DNA of 64,000 nt from Hyphomonadaceae bacterium (GCA_022844345.1 JALHLU010000007.1:186001-250000), one strand, 5' to 3'; positions 30,589 to 40,094 are shown, numbered from the stretch's first letter. Numbers and translations are program-made. Notes: generated from the letters alone by a model not told the origin.

Positions 30589-31719
30589 TCAGGCCGCGGC
30601 GCGCGCGCCCTTTGCTCCGGCGAGCGGAGCGAGCAGGTTCTGCCCGAGCCAGCGGACGACGGGAACCGAGACGCCATCGCCCATGACCTTGAGCGCGTTG
30701 GTCTCGCTCTTTGGCAGTTTGTAGCTGTCGGGCAGGCCCATGAGGCGGGCGGCTTCGCGGGCGAGCAGCGGGCGCAGGCGGACGCGGCCTTTCTCGGTGA
30801 CAATGAGGAGCTGTTTGGACGAGCCGCCGGCAGGCGTGCGCAGGCAGCCGGCGAGGCCGTCATAGCGGATCTCGGCGCGCTGGATGCGTTTGCCGTTCTC
30901 GATGCGGATGCGGCGGTAGACGGCGCCGGCGTTCCAGCTGGGATCAGCAAGGGCGGCTTCGACACGCTGGCGATGCAAGGGCGCCATCTGCGAGATGAGG
31001 CGCTGCGTGTCTGCGTCCGAGCGCCAGGCGGCGTCGGGCGGATCACGATCGAGCAGGGCCGCAAGATCGGCATTGCGGCGCGGCGGGTGGGGCAGGCGCC
31101 ACCAGACCCAGGCGAGGTGAGTCTGGTCGGGAAGGTTCGCGGCGGCGGCGCGCAGGGCGGGCGGATGGAAAGTGTCGTCGGGCTGGTCCGACACGAGGCC
31201 GGGCGGAAGCTTGCCCTTGTGCGCGACGATGAAGAGGCGCTGGCGCGATTGGGGAGAGAACAGCGCGGCGTCGATCTGCATGGCGCCGACGCGATAGCCG
31301 GCGTCGGCGAGCGTGGTGAGAAGGGTGGCGAGATCGCGTCCGCCATGGCTGGAGATCAGGCCGGAGACGTTTTCGATGACGATGGTCTTCGGGGCGGCCT
31401 CGCCCTTTTTCTCGATGATGTTCCAGAAGCCCCAGAAGGCGCCCGAGCGCGGCGCGTTGAGGCCGCGTCTGCCCCCGGCGAGGGACAGGTCCTGGCAGGG
31501 GAAGCTGGCCCAGGCCAGGGCGGCGGCAGGAATGTCGGCCGGGCGCAGGTTCCAGATATCGCCCTGGACGATGGGGTCTCCGGGGTTGTTGGCGCGATAG
31601 GCCTCGCACTTCATCGGGTCGATGTCGTTGGCGAAGGCGCAGTCCATCAGGCCGTCGAGGCCGGCGCGGGCCATGCCGCCGCCGGCGAAGAATTCGAGGA
31701 AGGTCGGGCGGGTCGCCAT
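30589..31719 (-). CDS. DNA (cytosine-5-)-methyltransferase
   Basis: FLEFFAGGGMARAGL (SAM), ASFPCQDLSLAGGRRGL (PCQ catalytic), VIENVSGLISSHGG (ENV), FSPQSRQRLFIV. Confidence 0.95.
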   Translation of the reverse strand: MATRPTFLEFFAGGGMARAGLDGLMDCAFANDIDPMKCEAYRANNPGDPIVQGDIWNLRPADIPAAALAWASFPCQDLSLAGGRRGLNAPRSGAFWGFWNIIEKKGEAAPKTIVIENVSGLISSHGGRDLATLLTTLADAGYRVGAMQIDAALFSPQSRQRLFIVAHKGKLPPGLVSDQPDDTFHPPALRAAAANLPDQTHLAWVWWRLPHPPRRNADLAALLDRDPPDAAWRSDADTQRLISQMAPLHRQRVEAALADPSWNAGAVYRRIRIENGKRIQRAEIRYDGLAGCLRTPAGGSSKQLLIVTEKGRVRLRPLLAREAARLMGLPDSYKLPKSETNALKVMGDGVSVPVVRWLGQNLLAPLAGAKGARAAA

Positions 31720-31961
31720 GGGGGGAGTTTGCCGCGATTCGGGAAGGGACGCTTGGGGGCATGGGGGGTGAGAGGCATGGGGGCGCGGGCTCGCGGTCTC
31801 GCAGATCGGGCCTGCCAGGTGGTGGTTTTTAGGTCAGGTCACATCGAGGTCGGGTGAGGCCTTGTTGGCTAGCTCCGGCGGCGATGGTTGGGGTCAAGTC
31901 CGTGCGGCTTTTCGTTTTGCGCACGGGTCCGCGTTCTCGCAGGCGGGGCCTGCGAGGCGCG

Positions 31962-32576
31962 TTACGGGTTCGCTCCTTCAATCGAGTGTGGGGTTGCTCG
32001 CACGAGGGTTGCGGCGAGAGCTGTGAGCACGGCCTCGTGGTTCGACGGGCGCAACGCCATGCGATGCATGGCCTTGCTGCTCACCATGAGGCCTGACTGA
32101 AAGCTCGACACACCCACCGCCTCATGGTGAGCAGCATGGCGGAGCCATGCGTCCGTCGAACCATAGGCTCCGAGGGGATCGGCGTTGCGGAGGCGCTTCA
32201 GCCTGTCAGCGTGGGCTTGCGCGCGTTGCTCCATCTCGGTGCAGGCGATGACGAGGGCGGCGATGCGGGCGAGGAGTTCGGGCAGGCTCTTGGCGCGGGT
32301 GAGGCGCGGCGTTGCGCGGCGGTGCGGCAGGCCGGGGCGGATGCGGGCGATCTGGCAGCCGCGCATGGCGATCCAGAGGCGGAGGGAGTCTTCGGCGTCG
32401 AGGATCAGCTGTTCGAGGTGGAGGCGCAGGGCTGGGTTGATCAGGAGTTCGGCGAGCGTGGCTTCGTCTTGCGAGACGTGGACGAGTTGCAGCGCGCGAT
32501 GACGTAGGCCTTCGGCGACCTGGCGGATGGGATCGCCGGGGAAGAGCGCACGCAGGATGAGCCAGAGCCAGGACAT
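31962..32576 (-). CDS. Hypothetical protein; C-terminal part encoded by REP-like inverted repeat
   Basis: ORF MSWLWLILRALFPGDPIRQVAEGLRHRALQLVHVSQDEATLAELL...; last about 70 codons lie within repeat 32027-32170. Confidence 0.5.
   Translation of the reverse strand: MSWLWLILRALFPGDPIRQVAEGLRHRALQLVHVSQDEATLAELLINPALRLHLEQLILDAEDSLRLWIAMRGCQIARIRPGLPHRRATPRLTRAKSLPELLARIAALVIACTEMEQRAQAHADRLKRLRNADPLGAYGSTDAWLRHAAHHEAVGVSSFQSGLMVSSKAMHRMALRPSNHEAVLTALAATLVRATPHSIEGANP
32027..32170. repeat. REPIN-like long inverted repeat
   Basis: Arm 1 gcacggcctcgtggttcgacgggc...ttgctgctcaccatgaggc, arm 2 gcctcatggtgagcagcatggcggagccatgcgtccgtcgaaccata (reverse complement with mismatches); family shared with 40804-40899. 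Confidence 0.75.
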
Positions 32577-32835
32577 GGGGAGCATTCTGCGCCCATTCCG
32601 GGCCCGGCTGGTTCTGCGCGGCTGCGTCCGACAAGTTTTGGCGCGAAGGGGTTGAAATGGTGGGCGGAGTTTTTTCTGCCTCCGACAGTTTCGGACAGGC
32701 GGTTTCCTACAAATCGGGCCTTACGCGGGCCCCCCTCCGTCACGCCGCGAAGACGCGGCGCGCCACCTCCCCCACTTGCGTTGCAAGTGAGGGAGGCAAG
32801 AGGCCGGGTGAAGTTCAGCGGTCCGGAGAAAGCAA

Positions 32836-32863
32836 AAAGGCCCGCTGTTTCCAGCGGGCCTTT
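32836..32863 (-). terminator. Terminator of rpsF-rpsR-rplI operon
   Basis: aaaggcccgctg-tttc-cagcgggccttt perfect 12-bp stem followed by T-run on minus strand. Confidence 0.85.
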
Positions 32864-32888
32864 CTTTGTTGGATCAGGTCGAGCTGGA

Positions 32889-33476
32889 TCAGCCGTCGAT
32901 CGGGCCGCGGTCGAAACCGGCGGCCTGGGCGGCAGCGGCGATTTCCTGGGCGGCTTCGACGTCGGCAGCCTTGTCGGCAGCCTGACCGGCAGCGATCACG
33001 TTCTCACCCTTGGCCTGGCGTTCAGCTTCGTCCGGCGAGCGGGCGACGTTGACCGTGAGCTTGAAGGACACTTCCGGGTGCAGGCGGATGGTGACCTCGT
33101 GAATGCCGATCGTCTTGATCGGCGTGTTGAGGACAACGTGCCGGCGCTCGATCTTGTGGCCTTTGGAGGCGGCAGCTTCAGCGATGTCGCGCGCGGCGAC
33201 AGAACCGTAAAGCTGACCGGTTTCGCCGGCCTGGCGGACCAGGATGTACGACTCGCCTTCGAAGCCGGTTGCGTCCGTTTCGGCCACGGCGCGAGCCTTG
33301 GCGTTGCGGGCTTCGATGGCGGCGCGCTCGCGCTCGAACCGGGCCTTGTTGGCGTCGGTGGCGAGGAGAGCCTTGTGCTGCGGCAGAAGGTAGTTACGGG
33401 CAAAGCCGTTCCTGACCTTCACCACTTCGCCGATGGCGCCGAGGTTTTCGACGCGCTCCAGGAGGATGACTTCCAT
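32889..33476 (-). CDS. rplI: 50S ribosomal protein L9, with C-terminal extension
   Basis: [40 protein letters not shown]. Confidence 0.98.
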   Translation of the reverse strand: MEVILLERVENLGAIGEVVKVRNGFARNYLLPQHKALLATDANKARFERERAAIEARNAKARAVAETDATGFEGESYILVRQAGETGQLYGSVAARDIAEAAASKGHKIERRHVVLNTPIKTIGIHEVTIRLHPEVSFKLTVNVARSPDEAERQAKGENVIAAGQAADKAADVEAAQEIAAAAQAAGFDRGPIDG

Positions 33477-33489
33477 GGGATGCTCCCTC

Positions 33490-33750
33490 CTATTTCACGA
33501 GATACGGAAGCAGCGACAGATGGCGCGCGCGTTTGATCGCTTGCGACAGGACGCGTTGCTTCTTGGCGGAAACGGCCGTGATGCGGGCCGGGACGATCTT
33601 GCCCTTCTCCGAGATGTAGCGCTGGAGAAGCTTGACGTCCTTGTAGTCGATTGGTGGGGCGTCAGCGCCCGAGAACGGGCACACCTTGCGCCGGCGGCCG
33701 AACGGGCGGCGCGAGGGCAGGTTGGCGATATTGATTTTCTGTTGGGCCAT
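33490..33750 (-). CDS. rpsR: 30S ribosomal protein S18
   Basis: [64 protein letters not shown]. Confidence 0.98.
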   Translation of the reverse strand: MAQQKINIANLPSRRPFGRRRKVCPFSGADAPPIDYKDVKLLQRYISEKGKIVPARITAVSAKKQRVLSQAIKRARHLSLLPYLVK

Positions 33751-33769
33751 TGTGTTGTGCTCCTATCGC

Positions 33770-34237
33770 CTAGCGGTCGCGCGGGGGACGGGGCGGACGA
33801 TCGCCACGGTCTTCGCGGGGCGGACGGTCGCCACGGGGCGGACGGTCGCCAAAGCCGCCACCACCGCCGAAACCACCGCCGAAGTCGTCGTCACGACGCT
33901 TGCGGTCGTCACGATCCTTGCGGGCGATCACGGGCGAGGGCTCTTCGGAGAGAGCTTCGACCTTCACGGTGAGGAAGCGCAGCACGTCTTCGTTGATGCG
34001 CAGGCGGCGCTCGATCTCGTGGATCACGGGACCGGGGGCGTCGATGTTGATCAGCGAATAGTGAGCCTTGCGCGATTTCTTGATCGGGTAGGACAGGTTG
34101 CGGAGGCCCCAGTACTCGGTCTTGCCGACCTTGCCGTTGCCTTCGGTGACGATCTTGGTGATGTCTTCCACCAGCGCGTCGACCTGTTGTGGGGAAATAT
34201 CGGGTCGCGTGACGACCACGTGTTCGTAGAAAGCCAT
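33770..34237 (-). CDS. rpsF: 30S ribosomal protein S6 with Gly/Arg/Pro-rich tail
   Basis: [30 protein letters not shown]...[34 protein letters not shown]. Confidence 0.98.
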   Translation of the reverse strand: MAFYEHVVVTRPDISPQQVDALVEDITKIVTEGNGKVGKTEYWGLRNLSYPIKKSRKAHYSLINIDAPGPVIHEIERRLRINEDVLRFLTVKVEALSEEPSPVIARKDRDDRKRRDDDFGGGFGGGGGFGDRPPRGDRPPREDRGDRPPRPPRDR

Positions 34238-34470
34238 TTTTCATCCCTTCTTGGAGGGGCGGCGCCAGCTGGCCGAAGGGCGGCCAGACGACGATGGATC
34301 CCGCGAGCCCGGATGGGCCGAAGGACCGCCTCTCACTTGGAAGCGGCGGGCTATACAGCAAAAGCGGGGAGAATCAAGCATTCCACAGCCCCCAAGGCTG
34401 TTCTCCTTGCGCCCAAACGCCCCAGTTCATAGGAAAACCCACCGCAGACCCCGATTCCGAGGCGTTTCCC

Positions 34471-35430
34471 ATGTCGTTTGCTTTCATCTTCCCCGGCCAG
34501 GGCTCGCAGGCCGTCGGCATGGGCAAGGAGCTGGCGGATGCGTTTCCGGCGGCGAGGGCGGTGTTCGACGAGGTCGATGCGGCGCTGGGCGAGAAGCTGT
34601 CGGACCTGATCTGGGGCGGGCCGATCGAGACGCTGACGCTGACGGCCAATGCGCAGCCGGCGCTGATGGCGGTGAGCCTGGCGGCGGCGCGGGCGCTGGA
34701 GACGGGCTTTGGTGTGACGATTTCGCGGGCGGCGTTCGTGGCCGGGCATTCGCTGGGCGAGTATTCGGCGCTGGCGGCGGCGGGTGCGCTGTCGATCACG
34801 GATGCGGCGCGGCTGCTGCGCAAGCGCGGCGAGGCGATGCAGGCGGCGGCGCCGGCGGGCACGGGCGCGATGGCGGCGCTGATCGGCAAGGTCGATGTCG
34901 AGATTGCGGAGATCATTGCGCTGGAAGGCGGGGCGGCGGGCACGGTGGTGGTCGCCAACGACAACAATGTGGGCAATGTCGTGATCTCGGGCTCGAAGGC
35001 GGGCGTCGAGGCGGCGATTGCTGCGGCGAAGGCGAAGGGCGTGAAGGCCATTCCGCTGCCCGTTTCTGCGCCATTCCATTCGCCGCTGATGGCGCCGGCT
35101 TCGGTCGTGATGGAAGAGGCGCTGGCGGCGGCGACAATCCTTAAACCGGTCGTGCCAGTGGTCGCCAATGTGACGGCGCGGCCGATTTCGGAGCCGGCGG
35201 ACATTCGCCGGCTGCTGGTCGAGCAGGTGACGGGGCGCGTGCGCTGGCGCGAGAGCATTCAGTGGATGGCCGAGACGGTCGAGAAGGGTGGCGGCGGCGT
35301 CTCGATGTTCGTTGAGACAGGCGCGGGCAAGCAACTGTCGGGCATGGTGAAGCGCAATGCGCCGGATGCGGCGACGGTGGCGCTGAACGTACCGGCTGAT
35401 CTTGAGGCGTTTGCGAAGGGGTTGGGTTAG
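34471..35430 (+). CDS. fabD: Malonyl CoA-acyl carrier protein transacylase
   Basis: MSFAFIFPGQGSQAVGMGKELADAFP, VAGHSLGEYSALAAAGAL, PVSAPFHSPLM. Confidence 0.97.
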   Translation: MSFAFIFPGQGSQAVGMGKELADAFPAARAVFDEVDAALGEKLSDLIWGGPIETLTLTANAQPALMAVSLAAARALETGFGVTISRAAFVAGHSLGEYSALAAAGALSITDAARLLRKRGEAMQAAAPAGTGAMAALIGKVDVEIAEIIALEGGAAGTVVVANDNNVGNVVISGSKAGVEAAIAAAKAKGVKAIPLPVSAPFHSPLMAPASVVMEEALAAATILKPVVPVVANVTARPISEPADIRRLLVEQVTGRVRWRESIQWMAETVEKGGGGVSMFVETGAGKQLSGMVKRNAPDAATVALNVPADLEAFAKGLG

Positions 35431-35450
35431 GATTGTGGGCGCCGGCCTGT

Positions 35451-35580
35451 CCCGCTCATCCTGACGAAAGTCAGGATCCAGGGCGGAAGTTGAGGCAGGC
35501 GCATGATTTGGGATGCAGCTCGAATCCGGGACAAGGTTCGAGAGCGGCCCTGGGTCCTGACTTTCGTCAGGACGAGCGGT
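35451..35580. repeat. REPIN-like doublet of palindromes in inverted orientation between fabD and fabG
   Basis: CCGCTCATCCTGACGAAAGTCAGGATCCAGGGC ... GCCCTGGGTCCTGACTTTCGTCAGGACGAGCGG; arms near-perfect reverse complements about 65 bp apart. Confidence 0.85.
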
Positions 35581-35595
35581 GGAGAGGTTCGGCTC

Positions 35596-36330
35596 ATGTT
35601 CAATCTGACTGGCAGGTTTGCACTCGTCACCGGCGCTTCGGGCGGGATTGGCGGGGCGGTGGCCAAGGCGCTGGCGGAGGCGGGCGCCAAGGTGGCGCTG
35701 TCGGGCACGCGGGTGGAGGCGCTGGAGGCGGCGCAGAAGGATATCCCCAACTCTGTGATCCTGCCGTGCAACCTGTCGGACCCGGCCGCGACGGCGGCGC
35801 TGGTGGGGCAGGCGGAAGAGGCGCTGGGCGGGCTGGACATCCTGGTATCGAATGCGGGCCTCACCAAGGACGGCCTGCTGATGCGCATGAAGGACGAGGA
35901 CTGGGACACCGTCCTCAACGTCAACCTCGGCGCGTATTTCCGGCTGTCGCGGGCGGCCATGCGGGGGATGATGAAGCGCCGCCACGGCCGGATCATCGGA
36001 ATCACGTCAGTTGTCGGCGTGACCGGCAATGCCGGCCAGACCAACTATGCCGCCTCCAAAGCCGGAATGATCGGCTTTTCGAAGTCGCTGGCGCAGGAAG
36101 TGGCCAGCCGGAACATTACCGTGAACTGCATTGCGCCAGGGTTCATCGCCACGCCCATGACGGACGTGCTGAAGGACGACCAGAAAGAGGGGCTCCTCAA
36201 GGGAATTCCGGCTGGACGGCTGGGGACGGGGGCTGACATTGCCGCGGCGGCGCTTTATCTCGCATCAGACGAATCCGCTTACGTAACGGGCCAGACCCTG
36301 CACGTTAATGGCGGGATGGCCATGGTCTAG
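35596..36330 (+). CDS. fabG: 3-oxoacyl-[acyl-carrier-protein] reductase
   Basis: MFNLTGRFALVTGASGGIGGAVAKALAEAGAKVALSGTR, NAGLTKDGLLMRMKDEDWDTVLNVNL, YAASKAGMIGFSKSLAQEVASRNITVNCIAPGFI. Confidence 0.97.
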   Translation: MFNLTGRFALVTGASGGIGGAVAKALAEAGAKVALSGTRVEALEAAQKDIPNSVILPCNLSDPAATAALVGQAEEALGGLDILVSNAGLTKDGLLMRMKDEDWDTVLNVNLGAYFRLSRAAMRGMMKRRHGRIIGITSVVGVTGNAGQTNYAASKAGMIGFSKSLAQEVASRNITVNCIAPGFIATPMTDVLKDDQKEGLLKGIPAGRLGTGADIAAAALYLASDESAYVTGQTLHVNGGMAMV

Positions 36331-36449
36331 GCCGGGGCCCTTAAGGCGGCTATGGTCAAAGGAATTCGGGCGTGTTACCGCGCCGAAATGTAGGTTTTTC
36401 CGGGCCCCGGACTTGGTGTTTTGGGGCCACGATACTGGAAGGGATAAAG

Positions 36450-36683
36450 ATGTCCGACGTGATCGAGCGCGTTAAGAAAATCGTGGTCGAGCGCCTGGAA
36501 GTGGACGCTGAGAAGGTCAACGAAAAGGCCTCGTTCATCGACGATCTGGGCGCCGACTCGCTGGACCTGGTCGAGCTCGTCATGGCGTTCGAAGAAGAAT
36601 TCGGCATCGAAATTCCGGACGATGTGCAAGAGCAGATCGGCACCGTGGGCGACGCCGTCCGCTTCATCAAGGAACGCGTCTAA
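36450..36683 (+). CDS. acpP: Acyl carrier protein
   Basis: [58 protein letters not shown]. Confidence 0.98.
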   Translation: MSDVIERVKKIVVERLEVDAEKVNEKASFIDDLGADSLDLVELVMAFEEEFGIEIPDDVQEQIGTVGDAVRFIKERV

Positions 36684-36713
36684 CTTACGCGCGCCCCGGT
36701 TCGGAGCCCCATA

Positions 36714-37997
36714 ATGCGGCGCGTTGTCATCACCGGCATGGGACTCGTGACTCCTCTGGCCAACGGTCGCGAGGCGTCGTGGAAGAAACTCATCGCCGGT
36801 GAGTCAGGGCTTAAGTCCGTCGACCTGTTCGACACGTCAGACCTTGCCTGCAAGATTGGCGGGCAGGTGCCGTGGGTCAGCGGGCGCGGCGGCGGCAGCG
36901 CGGGCGATCCCGACTCGTTCGATCCCGAGAAGACGATGTCGCCGAAAGAGCAGCGGCGCGTCGACGAGTTCATCCTCTATGCGATGGCGGCGGCTGATGA
37001 AGCCATCGCGGACGCGGGCTGGACGCCGGAAGGCTATGAGGATCGCATCCGCACAGGCGTGCTGATCGGCTCGGGCATTGGCGGCCTCAAGGCGATTGCC
37101 GATACGGCGATCGAGCTGCACGAGAAGGGACCGCGCAAGGTCTCACCATTCTTCATTCCGAGCGCGCTGATCAATCTCGCGTCGGGCCAGCTTTCCATCA
37201 AATACGGCTTCAAGGGACCGAACCATGCGGTCGTGACGGCGTGCGCGACAGGCGCCCACGCGATCGGCGACTCGGTGCGCCTGATCCAGTGGGGCGATGC
37301 GGACGTGATGGTGGCCGGCGGCGCCGAGGCTTCGGTCTGCCGCATCGGCTATGCAGGGTTCATTGCCTGCCGCGCAATGTCGACCTCCTACAACGACACG
37401 CCGACCAGGGCTTCGCGTCCCTATGACAAGGACCGCGACGGGTTCGTGATGGGCGAAGGCGCCGGCATCGTGGTGCTCGAAGAATATGAGCATGCGAAGA
37501 AACGCGGCGCGAAGATCTATGCAGAGGTCGTGGGCTATGGCCTGACGGGCGATGCGTTCCACATCACCTCGCCGGACGAGTCGGGCGATGGCGGCGAGCG
37601 CGCGATGCGCACGGCGCTGCAGCGGTCGGGCCTTGATGCGTCCGAGATCGACTATGTGAACTCGCACGGCACGTCGACGCCGGCGGGCGACGAGATCGAG
37701 GTGCGGGCCGTTGAGCGCGTGCTGGGCAATGCGGCTTCGACCACCCATCTTTCGTCCACCAAGTCCGCCATCGGCCACCTTCTGGGCGCGGCCGGTTCGG
37801 TGGAGGCGATCTTCTGCGCCCTGGCGATCCGCGATGGCGTGATCCCGCCGACGCTTAACCTGGACAATCCGTCGTTCGAGACGCCGATCAATCTCACGCC
37901 GCACAAGGCCGTGAAGAAGAAGATACGGGCGGCCCTGTCGAACTCGTTCGGCTTTGGCGGGACGAACGCGGCGCTGGTGCTAAAGGCGCCAGACTAG
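36714..37997 (+). CDS. fabF: Beta-ketoacyl-ACP synthase II
   Basis: MRRVVITGMGLVTPLANG, VVTACATGAHAIGDS, NSHGTSTPAGDEIE, KSAIGHLLGAAGSVEAIF. Confidence 0.98.
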   Translation: MRRVVITGMGLVTPLANGREASWKKLIAGESGLKSVDLFDTSDLACKIGGQVPWVSGRGGGSAGDPDSFDPEKTMSPKEQRRVDEFILYAMAAADEAIADAGWTPEGYEDRIRTGVLIGSGIGGLKAIADTAIELHEKGPRKVSPFFIPSALINLASGQLSIKYGFKGPNHAVVTACATGAHAIGDSVRLIQWGDADVMVAGGAEASVCRIGYAGFIACRAMSTSYNDTPTRASRPYDKDRDGFVMGEGAGIVVLEEYEHAKKRGAKIYAEVVGYGLTGDAFHITSPDESGDGGERAMRTALQRSGLDASEIDYVNSHGTSTPAGDEIEVRAVERVLGNAASTTHLSSTKSAIGHLLGAAGSVEAIFCALAIRDGVIPPTLNLDNPSFETPINLTPHKAVKKKIRAALSNSFGFGGTNAALVLKAPD

Positions 37998-38043
37998 ACA
38001 CATAAATCGGCGTAAGACTGGCGGGCGCTAAGGAGTTTACTGC

Positions 38044-39210
38044 TTGGGCAAGCTTGTTGGATTCCTGCTTCTGGTTGTCGTGCTCGCTGCTGCGGCTGTT
38101 GGCGGCGGATGGCTGTGGCTCAACGGGACATACACCGCCGCAGGCCCGGCGAGCGAGGATGGCAAGCCCCGGCTTGTTGTCGTCGAAAAGGGAGCCGCCG
38201 CTCAGGCGATCGCAACCAAGCTGAAGGACGCCGGCGTGATCGCCGATGCGGAGCAGTTCCGGCTGGTGCTGCGGCTGCGCGAGTTCATGGGCGACAAACC
38301 GGTGATGAAGGCGGGCGAATATCTGATTGCAAGCGGCGCCAGCATGGAGACCATTGTTGGCGAGCTGACGGGCGGCGCATCGATGCAGTATGCGGTGGTT
38401 ATCCCGGAGGGGCTTTCGACACTCCAGATCATCGAGCTGCTGTCCGGGGAAGAGTGGAACACGACGGATGTGGCGTGGAAGCCGACCGACGAAGAGATTG
38501 AGGCCCAGCGGGCTGCCTACAACGCGCTTCCGGCCGAGCAGCGTCAGAGAGCTTTCCGGGCGAAGTGGGGGCTGACCTACAAGCTGGGCGGCGACGCGCC
38601 GGGCGACATTCCCGAGGGCGTGCTTCTGCCAGGCGACTATGCCGTCTCGCGCGGGGATACGATCGCGGACGTGGTGAAGCGCATGCGGGAGGCGCAGACA
38701 AAGCTTCTGAACGAGTTGTGGGACAAGCGCGCGGCCGACATTCCGGTGAAGACGAAGGAAGAGGCAATCATCCTTGCTTCCATCGTCGAGAAGGAAACCG
38801 GCAATGCGGATGAGCAGCCCACGGTGGCCGGGCTTTATTCGAACCGGTTGCGCCAGGGCATGCGGCTGCAGGCCGATGCAACCATCGTCTATGGCATCAC
38901 AAGGGGCAAAGGGCCGCTGGGCCGCACGATCACGGGGGCGGAGCTCAAGGCGGTCAACGACTGGAACACGTATGCAATGGACGGCCTGCCCAAGTCTCCG
39001 ATCTGCAATCCCGGCCGGGGCGCAATCGCCGCCGCGCTGAACCCGGCCAACACCAAGGCGATCTTCATGATGGCCGATGGCGAAGGCGGGCACCACTTCT
39101 CGGAGACCAATGCCGAGCATGAGCGCTATAGCGACGCCTACTGGAAGAAGCGCAGGGAAGATGAGGCTGCTGGTGTGAACACCCCGGCCGTCCGGCAGCA
39201 GCAGCGATAG
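38044..39210 (+). CDS. mltG: Endolytic murein transglycosylase MltG (YceG-like)
   Basis: N-terminal TM; ILASIVEKETGNADEQPTVAGLYSNRLRQGMRLQADATIVYGI, NTYAMDGLPKSPICNPGRGAIAAALNP. Confidence 0.95.
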   Translation: MGKLVGFLLLVVVLAAAAVGGGWLWLNGTYTAAGPASEDGKPRLVVVEKGAAAQAIATKLKDAGVIADAEQFRLVLRLREFMGDKPVMKAGEYLIASGASMETIVGELTGGASMQYAVVIPEGLSTLQIIELLSGEEWNTTDVAWKPTDEEIEAQRAAYNALPAEQRQRAFRAKWGLTYKLGGDAPGDIPEGVLLPGDYAVSRGDTIADVVKRMREAQTKLLNELWDKRAADIPVKTKEEAIILASIVEKETGNADEQPTVAGLYSNRLRQGMRLQADATIVYGITRGKGPLGRTITGAELKAVNDWNTYAMDGLPKSPICNPGRGAIAAALNPANTKAIFMMADGEGGHHFSETNAEHERYSDAYWKKRREDEAAGVNTPAVRQQQR

Positions 39211-39218
39211 GGCGGGGC

Positions 39219-40094
39219 ATGATCCGGGGCATGACGGGGTTTGGCCGGGCGCAGGGACAGGCGCTCTGGGGCGCCTGGGTCTGGGAGATCCGCTCGGTGA
39301 ACGGCAAGGCCGTTGACCTGCGCACGAACTTTCCGCCGGGCTGTGATGCGGTGGACTTCGAGGCGCGCAAGCGCGTGAAGGAGCGCTTCCAGCGCGGCAG
39401 CTTCCAGCTTCAATTGAAAGTTGACTGGGTGCGCGATGCAGGCGCCACGCAGGTGGACACGCGCGAGCTGGCGCGGCTGGTGCGGCTGTCGCGGCACTGG
39501 GCGAAGTCGGGGGCGGCGCCGGCGAGCCTCGATGGCCTGCTGGCGGCGCCCGGTGTGGTGAAGGGCGCAAGCCGTACAAGTTCGGCCGTGGACGAGCAGA
39601 CGGCGAAGGACCTGCTGGCCGGGCTGGACGTGGCGCTGGATATGCTGGCCGAGGCGCGGGCGCGGGAGGGCGCGGGGCTGGGGCAGCTGTTCAACAGCAT
39701 GCTGGCCCAGATGGAGCAGCTGTGCCGGCAGGCGGGCGAGTTCGCGGGACGGCAGCCGGAACTGGTGCGTGACCGGTTCAAGGCGCGGCTGGCCGAGATA
39801 GCCAAAGACGCCAGCATCGATCAGGACCGGATCGCGCAGGAAGTCCTGGTGATGGCGACGCGTGCGGATGTGCGCGAGGAGCTGGACCGGCTGGCGGCGC
39901 ATATCGTCTCCGCCCGCGCCATCCTTGCCTCGGGCGAGGCGGTTGGAAGGAAGCTGGACTTTCTGTGTCAGGAGCTTAACCGGGAGACCAACACGCTTTG
40001 CTCGAAATCGGCCAGCCTGGAGCTGACCAATGCCGGGCTGGCGCTCAAATCGCTGATCGACCAGTTCCGGGAGCAGGTCCAGAATGTCGAATGA
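39219..40094 (+). CDS. yicC: YicC family endoribonuclease-like protein
   Basis: MIRGMTGFGRAQ...WEIRSVNGKAVDLRTNFPPG; C-terminal GRKLDFLCQELNRETNTLCSKSASLELTN. Confidence 0.95.
   Translation: MIRGMTGFGRAQGQALWGAWVWEIRSVNGKAVDLRTNFPPGCDAVDFEARKRVKERFQRGSFQLQLKVDWVRDAGATQVDTRELARLVRLSRHWAKSGAAPASLDGLLAAPGVVKGASRTSSAVDEQTAKDLLAGLDVALDMLAEARAREGAGLGQLFNSMLAQMEQLCRQAGEFAGRQPELVRDRFKARLAEIAKDASIDQDRIAQEVLVMATRADVREELDRLAAHIVSARAILASGEAVGRKLDFLCQELNRETNTLCSKSASLELTNAGLALKSLIDQFREQVQNVE

Noticed and set aside
30238-31857. 539-aa + strand ORF opposite the DNA methyltransferase
   Set aside because: Overlaps the H1-like gene in another frame and is antisense to the methyltransferase; no motifs
30205-32600. 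Complete restriction-modification or defence island
   Set aside because: Only methyltransferase and Vsr are recognisable; no restriction nuclease, toxin or other defence family could be supported nearby
34351-35985. 544-aa - strand ORF covering fabD/fabG
   Set aside because: Antisense to two well-supported fatty-acid synthesis genes and runs through the REPIN repeat; Arg-rich artefact
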